NCBI GenBank assembly: GCA_021737565.1
Contig: JAIPDS010000016.1
Location: 1 to 38,078, forward strand
Length of the DNA: 38,078 nt
Reading direction: 5' to 3'
Origin: Desulfobacteraceae bacterium
GTDB lineage: Bacteria; Desulfobacterota; Desulfobacteria; Desulfobacterales; Desulfosalsimonadaceae
Shown here: positions 20,300 to 28,182 of the stretch, in pieces
Numbering within the stretch: position 1 is the stretch's first letter
Layout: each line of letters opens with the position of its first letter
Translations under genes and position numbers: made by a program
Notes under the pieces: generated by a model
Databases searched by the model: none
What the model saw: the letters and a program-made list of their open reading frames with translations, nothing else
What the model was told of the DNA's origin: nothing

Positions 20300-23200
20300 C
20301 TCCAGTTCCTTTACCGTGTTTTGTTTTGGAAGTTTGCTCGCTGATTTTCAGGGCTTCATCCACATTTACCGATATGATCCTTGATACACCGCTCTGGGCC
20401 ATTGTTATTCCAAAGAGCATATCCGAGAACTCCATGGTCTTCTTGTTGTGCGTGATCATTATTATCTGGGTTTTTTCTCCTATGATTTTCAAAAGTTCGT
20501 TAAAGCGTTCAACGTTTACATCATCGAGCGGGGCGTCGATTTCATCCAAAAGGCAGAATGCAGCAGGATTCAATAAGAATATTGCAAAAATAAACGCGAT
20601 TGCGGACAAAGCCTTTTCCCCGCCGGAGAGCAGACTCAGACGGCTTACTTTTTTGCCGGGCGGATTTATCATAAGCTCCACCCCGGTCTCAAGAGGCTTG
20701 TCAGGCATGGTAAGTTCCAGCCATGCCGCCCCCCCGTTGAAAAGCCTGGGAAACAGCTCCGAGAATTTTTCATTTATTGCTTCAAAGGTTTGGATAAACA
20801 GCTTTTTTGTTATACGGTTTATCCTGCGGATTACGTTTTCCAGGTCTTCTACGGCCTCCTCAAGATCGTCCCTGTGGCCCGCCAGAAAGTCATAGCGGCT
20901 TTTCTGGTTTTCATAGGCCTCTATCGCCCCCAGGTTTACCTCTCCCATATCATCTATTTTCTGCCTTAAAACAGTTCGCCTGTTTTCGGTTTTCTCAATT
21001 GAAAAATCATTTGCAACAACCTGATCTCTGTATTTAAGGCGAATTTTTTCAAAGGAATCCGGGTATTTTTCCAGAAACCTGTTTACAAGGTTTTCCTGGT
21101 TAATGTTTAAACCGGACAGATCGAGTTCAAGCTTATGGATTTTCCCCCGGGTTCTTTCAAGCTCGTTCTGGGCTTTTGAAATCTCTTTGTCTGTTTTCTT
21201 CCTCTGGCTTGAGAGCCGGTCGAATTCGGACTGTTCTGATTTGAGTCTCTGGCCAAGCGTCTGCAGTTTATTTTTTTCAGCCTCAAAATTTTTTTCAGCT
21301 TCTTTTGCCTGCTGCCCGTTGCTTTCGGCCTGGTGCTGTTTTTTTTCAATTTCGCTGTGCAGCCGCTCGATTCTGCGCCTTGCTTCGTTTTTGAATTCCT
21401 TTAACCTGTCAAGCGTATTCTTTTTGTTTTCCTTTTCAGCATTATATTTTGTCAGCTCCAGATTTAAATCATTGCGCCTGTCTTCAAAATCCTTGATTTT
21501 TTCTTCAAGCGTTTTCGTCTCCCGGTTTAAATCATCAATTTGTTTCTGTACAGAATCTATCTGTTTTGTGATCTCCGAGAGGGCGGCATCATGCTGGGCA
21601 AGTTCCCGGCTTATATCATCTTTTTCCCCCTGCAGTCGCTGGCGTTCCAGTTCTACCACTTCCAGTCTCTGCCGGGCCTGCCTGATTTTTTCCGAGGTTT
21701 TGTAGGCCGCCTTGTCGGCTTCGAGCAGTGCGGCGTCGTTTTCGTATTTTTTTTCAGTAAGCGAAGCCAGGCGGTTTTCGTATTCGCGCACTGCTTCTTC
21801 CTGTTCCTCCTGGCGCTGTTTGGTATCTTTGAGTTCTTTTTCCGTGTCCCGAAGTTCTGCATCAAGCTGCTTTATTTCCTGCTTTTTTTCAAGTATTCCG
21901 GCCATCTTGTCCGTGCTGCCCCCAACTATTATGCCTGATGAAGTCACTATATCTCCGCTTTTTGCAGCAATAACGCGATAGGTCGACCCCGAGGCTATTT
22001 CGGCCAGGGCGGTTTCTATATCCTCTGCAACCCCGGCATCTCCTATAAGTGTTTCAATCACGTTTTCAAACCCCTTTTTTACCCGTATGCGGCTGCAAAG
22101 CGGGGAGATCTTGTTGCTGCTTTCATGGCCGGCTGTCGCGGTGGCTTTTATGTCCGCGGGTATGAATCCGCTTCTTCCGGCATTGTTTTTTTTAAGAAAG
22201 CCAAGTGCGTTTAAACCGGCCTCGCTGTCGGTTACAACAATATACTGCAGAGCTTCGCCAAGGGCGGCTTCTGCTGCCGCCGCATATCCTGCTTCAGGTT
22301 CGATAATGTCTGCGACAATGTCCAGGCATCCCTGTTTTTCCCCTTCCCGGCCGGATTTCTGTTCTTTCATAACCGCCCGCACGCCGTCTTTGTACCATTC
22401 GAAATTCGAGTGCATGCGGTTTAAAACATTTAATTTGGATTTCATCCTGGAGCGCTGATTTGTAAGTTCATTTGCGGTCCTGACCTGTTCATCGAGCTTT
22501 TTGCTCTCAGTTTTGAGCGACTCCCTGCATTGGTTTATTTCGCTTTCCAGTTTGTCGCGGATCTCCTGGAGTTCTTTCTGCCTGTTCTGCTGTCGGGTCT
22601 GTGTTTTTTCAAGTTCCGCGATAATTTTTTCTGTTTCGTTTTTTTCGGATTCCACCTGCCTGAGCCTGCGCTTGACATGATCTTTGCCTGCTGCCGCGCT
22701 GTGGTAGGTATTATGATATGCAGCCTGCCTGGAAGCAAGTTCGGTCTGTTTTTTTTTCTGCTCCTCAAGCCGCTTTTTAAGAGAGTCAAGTTTTGTTCTG
22801 TCATCTTTTGATGCCGATTCCTGCTCCCTGATCTGATCCTGTATGCGTTTAATCGCTGATTCGAGTTCCCGGCATTTTTCCTCTCCCTGCTCAATTTCGG
22901 ATTCTATTTTTTTGCTTTCTGCCTCGGCTTCGTCTAAGGAGTGCTCCAGGTCTGAAATTTCCTGTTCCAGCTGTTGTTTTCGCTCATGCAGATGACGGAT
23001 TTCCCCTTCAAGCCTGTCTTTGGCGCTTCGGCTTCCGGTTTTTTCCGCCCGGAGTTCTGTTATTTCTTTTTCTTTTTCTGTGCGCCGGCTGTCGATATTT
23101 TCCAGTGCCGAGTTTAATTCTTTTATAGTCTCTTCGCCAACGGAGTCCTTTTCCTTCAGCCGGTCCAAAAGCTCCCTGGTTTCGGCAATGCGGCGTGCGT

Positions 23201-23918
23201 AGTCCTCGTAATAGTAAACAGTTATCAGAAAATCGGTTTCTTGGAGCTTTTTGCGGTATTCCTTATACTCCAGGGCTTTTTGGGCCTCACGGGACAGGCT
23301 CTCAAGCTGGGTTTCTATTTCCTCTAAAATGTCGTTTATGCGTGTCAGGTTCTGGCGGGTGGCATTTACCTTTGCAACGGCTTCCTGCCTGCGGTTCTTG
23401 TACCGGATCACCCCTGCGGCTTCCTCGATAAAGCTGCGGCGTTCCTCCGGGGATGCATCTGTTATGGCGCCGATATTTCCCTGCTGGATAATGGCGCAGG
23501 ATTTTGAACCCATTCCGTGGCGGAGGAATATGTCATGGACGTCTTTTAAGCGGCACGGCTGTTTGTTTATCAGGTAGTGGCTTTCTCCGGATCTGTACAA
23601 TCGCCTGGTGATCATTATTTCAGAATAGGTGCTTACAGGCGAGGATACATGTTCCGAAACATCGGCGATTGTAAGGGAGACCTCTGCCAAGTTGACAGGC
23701 GCTTTTTTATCGGTTCCCGAAAAAATAACATCCCCCATGGCTTTTCCGCGCAGCTGCCTTACGCTCTGCTCACCCATAACCCACTTAATGGCGTCAATGA
23801 TGTTGCTTTTCCCGCAACCGTTGGGTCCCACTACCGCGGAAATGCCGGGAGGAAAGGTAATGACGCATTTTTCTGCAAATGACTTGAAACCGTAGATTTC
23901 CAGTCTTTTCAAGAGCAT
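20280..23918 (-). CDS. smc: Chromosome segregation protein SMC
   Basis: SMC is the ATPase of the condensin-like complex organising bacterial chromosomes. The 1212-aa protein has Walker A GPNGCGKSN (31-39), two long coiled coils (about 165-500 and 665-1010) separated by the hinge (about 520-640, including EPEAGYAAAAEAALGEALQY), then the C-terminal head with signature LSGGEKA (1097-1103), Walker B FCLLDEIDAPLDD (1121-1133) and the D/H loops (ITHNKKTME). Length is normal. It is transcribed with ftsY, which it overlaps. AAGG lies 8 bases before the ATG. ScpA/ScpB genes are not in the window. Confidence 0.98.
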   Translation of the reverse strand: MLLKRLEIYGFKSFAEKCVITFPPGISAVVGPNGCGKSNIIDAIKWVMGEQSVRQLRGKAMGDVIFSGTDKKAPVNLAEVSLTIADVSEHVSSPVSTYSEIMITRRLYRSGESHYLINKQPCRLKDVHDIFLRHGMGSKSCAIIQQGNIGAITDASPEERRSFIEEAAGVIRYKNRRQEAVAKVNATRQNLTRINDILEEIETQLESLSREAQKALEYKEYRKKLQETDFLITVYYYEDYARRIAETRELLDRLKEKDSVGEETIKELNSALENIDSRRTEKEKEITELRAEKTGSRSAKDRLEGEIRHLHERKQQLEQEISDLEHSLDEAEAESKKIESEIEQGEEKCRELESAIKRIQDQIREQESASKDDRTKLDSLKKRLEEQKKKQTELASRQAAYHNTYHSAAAGKDHVKRRLRQVESEKNETEKIIAELEKTQTRQQNRQKELQEIRDKLESEINQCRESLKTESKKLDEQVRTANELTNQRSRMKSKLNVLNRMHSNFEWYKDGVRAVMKEQKSGREGEKQGCLDIVADIIEPEAGYAAAAEAALGEALQYIVVTDSEAGLNALGFLKKNNAGRSGFIPADIKATATAGHESSNKISPLCSRIRVKKGFENVIETLIGDAGVAEDIETALAEIASGSTYRVIAAKSGDIVTSSGIIVGGSTDKMAGILEKKQEIKQLDAELRDTEKELKDTKQRQEEQEEAVREYENRLASLTEKKYENDAALLEADKAAYKTSEKIRQARQRLEVVELERQRLQGEKDDISRELAQHDAALSEITKQIDSVQKQIDDLNRETKTLEEKIKDFEDRRNDLNLELTKYNAEKENKKNTLDRLKEFKNEARRRIERLHSEIEKKQHQAESNGQQAKEAEKNFEAEKNKLQTLGQRLKSEQSEFDRLSSQRKKTDKEISKAQNELERTRGKIHKLELDLSGLNINQENLVNRFLEKYPDSFEKIRLKYRDQVVANDFSIEKTENRRTVLRQKIDDMGEVNLGAIEAYENQKSRYDFLAGHRDDLEEAVEDLENVIRRINRITKKLFIQTFEAINEKFSELFPRLFNGGAAWLELTMPDKPLETGVELMINPPGKKVSRLSLLSGGEKALSAIAFIFAIFLLNPAAFCLLDEIDAPLDDVNVERFNELLKIIGEKTQIIMITHNKKTMEFSDMLFGITMAQSGVSRIISVNVDEALKISEQTSKTKHGKGTGDAGALN

Positions 23919-24203
23919 GGGAAAAGCCTTGACTGTAATGTTTAAGTGCGGCAGATTTATTGTTTTGAATTTGTGGTTATCTAACCTGATTTGAGGCTTG
24001 TGTGCAATAGAAAAAATCCGGTTTACCGGGCGTTGAAAGGATACTTGATTACCTTGGAACTTCTCGGGAAATACTGGTTTCTGTTCGGACCGGCAGTAAA
24101 ATACAGGGCAGGCCGGTATCTGAGATCAGCCGCCCCACAACTAAAGGCCATGAATCAATTATTTTTCTGTAATGGATTCGTTGCAAGTTCTTTGTAACGG
24201 ATT
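23919..24203. other. Intergenic region between smc and glpD
   Basis: This 285-base gap should hold the smc-ftsY promoter, but I see no good -35/-10 pair. It contains a near-palindrome GGTTATCTAACC (about 23976-23987), a possible protein-binding site, and a CTGAGATCAG palindrome (about 24120) that also occurs after glyS. No terminator for glpD is obvious. A 68-codon TTG frame on the plus strand has no ribosome-binding site and is not called. Confidence 0.5.
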
Positions 24204-25760
24204 TTAAATCAGGTACCCTTTGGCCAGTTCCCGGTAAGTTTCGATCTGGCTGTCAACCCAGTGCCTTGCGTATCCGAGTTCACCGGCCATGAGTTCGGCT
24301 GCTGCAGGGGCTGCTTCCATACTGGCCCTGGCGTTGAGCAAAAGGGCACGGGTTCGTCTGGACAAAAAGTCTTCCAGGGTGCGTGCCATTTCGTGGCGTA
24401 CAGCCCATACCGCCTCTGCCGCGATGATATTCAGGTCGGGATGGACAGGTTTGTTTAATTCCGGCTGTTGGCGCACCAGATCCTTTATACCTGCGGCATC
24501 GGCTCCGTAAACCGCCAGGTTTCCGAATTTTTCAGGGTGATTGTGATATCCGTGGATATGCAGTTCCCGGGTAACACACCGCTGTTCTTCCAGGTGAGCT
24601 ATAACCGCGGCATTGTCGATGGCGTCTTCTGCCATTTTTCTGTAGGTGGTCCACTTCCCGCCTGTTACTGTTACCAGCCCGGAACGGGAGATGTATATGG
24701 TGTGATCCCTGGAGATTGCCGCCGTATTTTCCGCATCCCCCTGGGTAACAAGCGGGCGCAGTCCTGCAAACACGCTCAGCACGTCTTCGGCTGACGGGTC
24801 CTTTTCCAGGTATTTTGCCGCATGGGAAAGCAGAAATTCTATTTCCTCTTCAAGCGGCCTTGGCTCCTCAAGGATCTGTTCCACCATGGTGTCAGTGGTG
24901 CCAACTATTACCTTGTCATGCCATGGAGTTGCAAACAGCACCCTTCCGTCTGCTGTATGCGGCACCATTATGGCGGTGTCTCCGGGCAGAAAGGACGAAT
25001 CAAGCACAAGGTGTATACCCTGGCTCGGCATGATCATCCTGGGTGCTCCGGGATCATCCATTTTCAGTACCTGGTCGGTAAATACGCCAGTTGCGTTTAT
25101 AACTCCTTTTGCCCGGATCTCATATTCCTCTCCTGTTTCCATGTCCTTTGCCAGCACGCCGGCGGTCATCTGTTTTTCCTTTATCAGACCCGCGACCTTC
25201 ATGTAGTTTACAAGTGTTGCCGACTGCTCTGCCGCGGTCTGGGCCATGTTTATGGCAAGCCGGGAGTCGTCGAACTGCCCGTCATAATAGATCACTCCTC
25301 CAAGCAATCCTTCAGTCTCAATTGTGGGCAGATATTTACGGGTTTTCTCCCTTGAGAGAAACTTGGAGTGCCCGAAGCCGTGCTTGCCAGCGAGTATGTC
25401 GTAGACCTTGAGGCCTATGCCGTAAAACGGACCCTCCCACCAGTCGTAGTTGGGCACCACAAAGGGCAGGTTGTGGACAAGGTGAGGAGCGTTTCTTCTC
25501 AGGCGCCCCCTTTCCTTTAAGGCCTCAAGCACAAGAGAGATATTTCCCTGCTGTAGGTATCTTACCCCTCCGTGGATCAGTTTTGTGCTTCTGCTGGATG
25601 TGCCCTTAGCAAAATCGTCCTGTTCGAGCAGCAGGGTCTGGTAGCCCCTGGATGCCGCATCAATGGCGCATCCGAGACCCGTAGCCCCGCCGCCCACTAT
25701 CACAAGGTCCCAAGGCTTGTCTGCATGTTTGATCCTTGAAATCATTTCGGTTCTGTTCAT
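24204..25760 (-). CDS. glpD: FAD-dependent glycerol-3-phosphate dehydrogenase
   Basis: This enzyme oxidises sn-glycerol 3-phosphate to dihydroxyacetone phosphate, passing electrons to the quinone pool at the inner membrane. The 518-aa protein has the FAD-binding GGGATG loop (23-28, WDLVIVGGGATGLGCAID), family block TSSRSTKLIHGGVRYLQQGN, the substrate region with VGTTDT, SVFAGLRPLV and VTGGKWTTYRKMAEDA, and a C-terminal DAO_C domain. I start at 25760, where GAGG lies 6 bases upstream; an ATG 12 bases earlier has no ribosome-binding site. It is transcribed alone, with no glycerol kinase or facilitator gene adjacent. Confidence 0.96.
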   Translation of the reverse strand: MNRTEMISRIKHADKPWDLVIVGGGATGLGCAIDAASRGYQTLLLEQDDFAKGTSSRSTKLIHGGVRYLQQGNISLVLEALKERGRLRRNAPHLVHNLPFVVPNYDWWEGPFYGIGLKVYDILAGKHGFGHSKFLSREKTRKYLPTIETEGLLGGVIYYDGQFDDSRLAINMAQTAAEQSATLVNYMKVAGLIKEKQMTAGVLAKDMETGEEYEIRAKGVINATGVFTDQVLKMDDPGAPRMIMPSQGIHLVLDSSFLPGDTAIMVPHTADGRVLFATPWHDKVIVGTTDTMVEQILEEPRPLEEEIEFLLSHAAKYLEKDPSAEDVLSVFAGLRPLVTQGDAENTAAISRDHTIYISRSGLVTVTGGKWTTYRKMAEDAIDNAAVIAHLEEQRCVTRELHIHGYHNHPEKFGNLAVYGADAAGIKDLVRQQPELNKPVHPDLNIIAAEAVWAVRHEMARTLEDFLSRRTRALLLNARASMEAAPAAAELMAGELGYARHWVDSQIETYRELAKGYLI

Positions 25761-25802
25761 AGAAAGCCTCATTGCGGTAAAAAGTTTTGTATTTTATCAA
25801 AG

Positions 25803-25831
25803 ATTTTAAGGCCCGAAGGCCATATTGGCAA
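25803..25831 (-). promoter_or_regulatory. Possible sigma70 promoter of glpD
   Basis: On the minus strand TTGCCA (25826-25831) and TAAAAT (25803-25808) are spaced 17 bp, each 5/6 to consensus. The spacer contains a GGCC-TTCG-GGCC mini-hairpin. It lies about 45 bases before the glpD start. Confidence 0.38.
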
Positions 25832-25857
25832 ACAGAAACTTTGGTTATCGCTATAGT

Positions 25858-26113
25858 CCCGGGATTTGTGAAAGTCCCTGCAAAAATTCAATCGATTCTT
25901 TCAGTCTTTTCCGCTGCGGGCCGCTGGGGCGGATTTGTTCGCTGCTGAGCGTTTTCGGGATTCGGCCTTTGGCTTACGCTGGAATTTCAAAAACTCGGGC
26001 TTTCGCCCTCAAACAGTTTGAAATTCCTGGCGTAAGCCTTCGGCCGAATTTACCCGAAACCGCTCAATGCAGACGAACAAACCTCCCCGACGGCCCTAAG
26101 ACAAAATCCCGGG
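25858..26113. repeat. Large imperfect palindromic element, copy P1
   Basis: The outer ends CCCGGGATTTGT (25858-25869) and ACAAAATCCCGGG (26101-26113) are complementary. A long inner stem pairs about 25935-25990 with about 26015-26070 (for example GGCTTACGCTGGAATTTC with GAAATTCCTGGCGTAAGCC), closed by a GGGC-TTTC-GCCC cap (25997-26008). The left arm has an extra unpaired stretch (about 25870-25910). The same element, diverged, recurs as P2 near 27.5 kb. It makes spurious open frames on both strands. Confidence 0.85.
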
Positions 26114-26234
26114 AAGCTTCAGGTTGATTCCGGGCTGTTTCAAACATGCGGATATAGGAGAACTTCTTTTGGCAGAGTTGGTCTTGTAAAGTCCAAGCCC
26201 GCATCGCTTCAACAATCTCGACCGGGGACATCAT
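26064..26234 (-). CDS. Possible 56-aa protein ending inside palindrome P1
   Basis: The frame begins ATGATGTCCCCG at 26234 and encodes MMSPVEIVEAMRAWTLQDQ..., a helical-looking, protein-like sequence, ending FVRLH at a TGA inside P1. The frame stays open upstream to the stop of the neighbouring gene (26316) but offers no ATG, GTG or TTG there, and the ATG lacks a ribosome-binding site. I do not recognise the family. It may be a remnant whose 3' end was replaced by the palindromic element, or a small gene carried with it. Confidence 0.3.
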   Translation of the reverse strand: MMSPVEIVEAMRAWTLQDQLCQKKFSYIRMFETARNQPEASRDFVLGPSGRFVRLH

Positions 26235-26315
26235 GGAAAATCCCGGTGCCGGATGAAAAGTCTCAGGCGGATCGGGGCGCCGGTTAGCGGAGGGCTGGAT
26301 GGAAACAGCAAAAAT

Positions 26316-26849
26316 TCAGTCCACCCAATTTTCCTGTTTTGTCATTTTGTCAAGTTTGTTTATGGCCTTTTTCAGGCTCTTTTGCTTTTTCTTGATGAAA
26401 GGCCGCAGCTCTTTCTCATTGCATAGCTTCATAATGAGAATTTGATTTTTTAAAATCTCTATTTGTTGAAGGAGCAAGGCCCCTTCCACGCGCAGAGGCC
26501 AATTTGCGAAACCAATATTTCTGGTCTCCCAGTCTGCAAATTTGTAGTTATCTAAAATTTCTTTTTCTTCGATACAGGCGTATTTACCCTTTGATATGTC
26601 TTCCAGCAAAGGAAGGTACCCCTCATTAAGTGCACGTTTCATAGCATCAAGGGATTGCTGCGGATCGGTGAACTCTTTTATTCCAGGTTCTTTTTTCTTT
26701 TCTCCCAGACCGCAGTCTGAAATTTCATCGAATCTTCCGGACTTGACCAACTCAATAATTTCCTTTTTCAACTGCTCATTGTGTTCCTGGGCCAAAGAGC
26801 AAGAGGGAATCAGTATAACAAAGAAGAAGATAAATATTAATTTTTTCAA
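26316..26849 (-). CDS. Exported protein of unknown function
   Basis: This 177-aa predicted protein starts at a TTG preceded by AAGGAGGG, one of the clearest ribosome-binding sites in the window. It begins MKKLIFIFFFVILIPSCSLA, a signal peptide that could be cut after SLA or, less likely, treated as a lipoprotein signal (IPSC). The mature part is hydrophilic and helical, with a Lys-rich C-terminus (about 145-170, KKKQKSLKKAINKLDKM) and three further cysteines. No family is recognised. The gene lies 25 bases after the end of the M15 peptidase reading frame, suggesting a two-gene unit. It is AT-rich relative to its neighbours. Read without the TTG start, the frame joins the upstream peptidase frame, giving a misleading 297-codon open frame. 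Confidence 0.7.
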   Translation of the reverse strand: MKKLIFIFFFVILIPSCSLAQEHNEQLKKEIIELVKSGRFDEISDCGLGEKKKEPGIKEFTDPQQSLDAMKRALNEGYLPLLEDISKGKYACIEEKEILDNYKFADWETRNIGFANWPLRVEGALLLQQIEILKNQILIMKLCNEKELRPFIKKKQKSLKKAINKLDKMTKQENWVD

Positions 26850-26874
26850 TCCGGTACCCTCCTTAATTTTTAAA

Positions 26875-27209
26875 TTACCTGGACCAGCTTCTTCGCGTTC
26901 CGTTATCCACGTGTACGAAATTTGAGTATAGACCAAGACCTTGAATTTTATTGCTCGACCACATTTTTTACAAACCTTTTTAAGCTTGTTAATATTTGAA
27001 CAGGAAATGTCTGCAGCGTTGCCTGACAGATGTTGAGAATTGGTCGTTCCGCCAACATTTGAATTATGAGTCGCACATCTATAGCCGCTGTTAATCGTTA
27101 ATGGCATCCCGATTTGTTTTTCTATATTTTTACACATGTCGATAATCTCATCCTTGATCAGATTCTTACCACAACCACATTTACAAGCGAAATCACTTTT
27201 GGCAATCAT
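26875..27209 (-). pseudogene. M15-type (Peptidase_M15_3) peptidase, frameshifted
   Basis: The family acts on peptidoglycan peptides (D-Ala-D-Ala carboxypeptidase or phage endolysin type). The first frame, from the ATG at 27209, gives FACKCGCGKNL, INSGYRC and the zinc motif SQHLSGNAADI (H60, D67). After codon 82 the homology moves to another frame, giving IQGLGLYSNFVHVDNGTRR, which carries the last zinc-ligand motif (FVHVD) and ends at TAA 26875-26877. The switch lies at or near an A6 run (26964-26969): one extra A would restore a single frame of about 111 codons. As given, no one frame holds the whole active site. It could be a real inactivating indel, an assembly error, or less likely a recoding site. 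It is upstream of the exported-protein gene in an AT-rich patch between palindromes. Confidence 0.75.
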
Positions 27210-27265
27210 GGGGATATCATACCTTCATTTATGTTATTGCTCTTATATTGCTTTAAATAAAGGAA

Positions 27266-27294
27266 ATTATTTCATGAAGCATAAAATATATCAA
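27266..27294 (-). promoter_or_regulatory. Possible sigma70 promoter of the M15/exported-protein unit
   Basis: On the minus strand TTGATA (27289-27294) and AATAAT (27266-27271) have 17-bp spacing, each 5/6 to consensus, about 57 bases before the M15 start. The surrounding sequence is very AT-rich, so a chance match is possible. Confidence 0.4.
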
Positions 27295-27428
27295 TATAAA
27301 GGTGAAAGAAATTATTTATTAAAGCAATTTTCCCTTATCATATAAGGCCTCCTATTTCAATTTTTTTGCGACTTTAAAGGAGCTTTTTTCTTCATTCGGC
27401 CGTAAAACGAAACTCGGTGAGTTTTGTC

Positions 27429-27685
27429 AGTCCCTGCAAAACACAACCCGGCCCCTGAAAATTTCCGTACAGCGGCCCTGCGGGGCAGTTTGTTCACTGC
27501 TGACCGTCTTCGGGATTCGGCCGGGCCTTGCGCTGGAATTTTAAAAACTCGGCCCTCCGGGCCTCAGACAATTTAAAATTCCGGACGCGCAAGGCCCGGC
27601 CGAATCTTATCCGAAGCCGCTCAATGCAGATGCACAAACCACCCCGCAGGACCGCCTGACCAGATTCCTGCAAGCTTGAAGATTT
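27429..27685. repeat. Large imperfect palindromic element, copy P2
   Basis: The strongest pairing joins 27472-27545 with 27575-27656: GGGATTCGGCCGGGCCTTGCGC faces GCGCAAGGCCCGGCCGAATC, and GCGGCCCTGCGGGG faces CCCCGCAGGACCGCC. The apex is CGGCCCTCCGGGCC. Boundaries are approximate and based on resemblance to P1, with shared blocks AGTCCCTGCAAAA, TTTGTTC.CTGCTGA, TTCGGGATTCGGCC, CGCTGGAATTT, CCGCTCAATGCAGA and AAGCTT at matching positions. The arms differ in sequence from P1 at paired positions, so the fold is kept better than the sequence. Confidence 0.85.
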
Positions 27686-27774
27686 ATTTTCAGGCTCTTT
27701 GGAAGCCTTTAGCATAAAAAATTAAGCTTTTGCATTTTCACTATTGGGTAAACTTCGATACCGGAGGCGATGCC

Positions 27775-27974
27775 TATGCGGACGAGGCAGGGCGGTCTTT
27801 GAGGGAGCATTGCATGAGGGCCGGTTAAGCAGATGCCGGCGTGCGGAGCCATAGCGGCCGGCGCTGTCTGAGCGCACGATAGTGCGCGAGTTCGCTGGAC
27901 GCGGCGAAGCACGCCTGGCAGATGCCAGGCCCGAATGCAGCGAACGAAAAGACCGCCCTGCCTCGGCCTGCATA
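27775..27974. repeat. Large imperfect palindromic element P3
   Basis: This is a 200-bp cruciform-like sequence. The outer arms GAGGCAGGGCGGTCTTT and AAAGACCGCCCTGCCTCG are perfectly complementary. Middle arms pair GAGGGCCGGTT..GATGCCGGCGTG with CACGCCTGGCAGATGCC.GGCCC. The apex is GCGCAC-GATA-GTGCGC (27872-27887). It is different in sequence from P1/P2, though GTTCG.CTGCATT occurs in both kinds of element. No gene is assigned within it; open frames on both strands arise from the palindrome. Confidence 0.85.
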
Positions 27975-28121
27975 CCAATAACCGGGTTGTTGTTTTTTTC
28001 AGTTTTTGCATTTTTTTGGTTTTCCCGGTGATCCGCCGGGTAGGCGGGTGCATAATAAATATTGGCGGGAAAATCGACTTATAGAGGTTCACCGTGAAAT
28101 TGACGTTAGGTGTATTATTTT

Positions 28122-28150
28122 TTGACAACCAGGCAAACACATCAGATAAT
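28122..28150 (+). promoter_or_regulatory. Sigma70-type promoter of the AsmA-family gene
   Basis: TTGACA (28122-28127, perfect) and GATAAT (28145-28150, 5/6) with exactly 17 bp between them. It ends 32 bases before the start codon of the AsmA-family gene, placing the transcript start near 28157. Confidence 0.75.
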
Positions 28151-28182
28151 ATGGAATATATAAATCTGGAGAGGATGGAGTT

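Noticed and set aside
20280-23918. Long plus-strand frames opposite smc (up to 220 codons)
   Set aside because: Shadow frames of a repetitive coiled-coil gene, rich in Ser/Phe/Leu with no ribosome-binding sites.
23991-24197. 68-codon TTG-initiated frame between smc and glpD
   Set aside because: No ribosome-binding site, no recognised motif, and located in the likely promoter region of smc.
25825-26127. 100-codon plus-strand frame through P1
   Set aside because: Its content is dictated by the palindrome; the matching frame is not preserved in P2.
26316-27209. One 297-aa protein made of peptidase plus exported protein
   Set aside because: The middle has an internal TTG with a strong ribosome-binding site and signal peptide, and the true peptidase C-terminus lies in another frame. 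The join is a product of the frameshift.
27429-27685. P1/P2 as integron attC sites
   Set aside because: Too long, no recognisable R'/R'' core pair with the usual bulges, no integrase gene and no cassette-like head-to-tail genes.
27709-28140. Minus-strand frames of 143 and 83 codons over P3
   Set aside because: Both strands of a GC-rich palindrome are open by chance; no start signal or family similarity.
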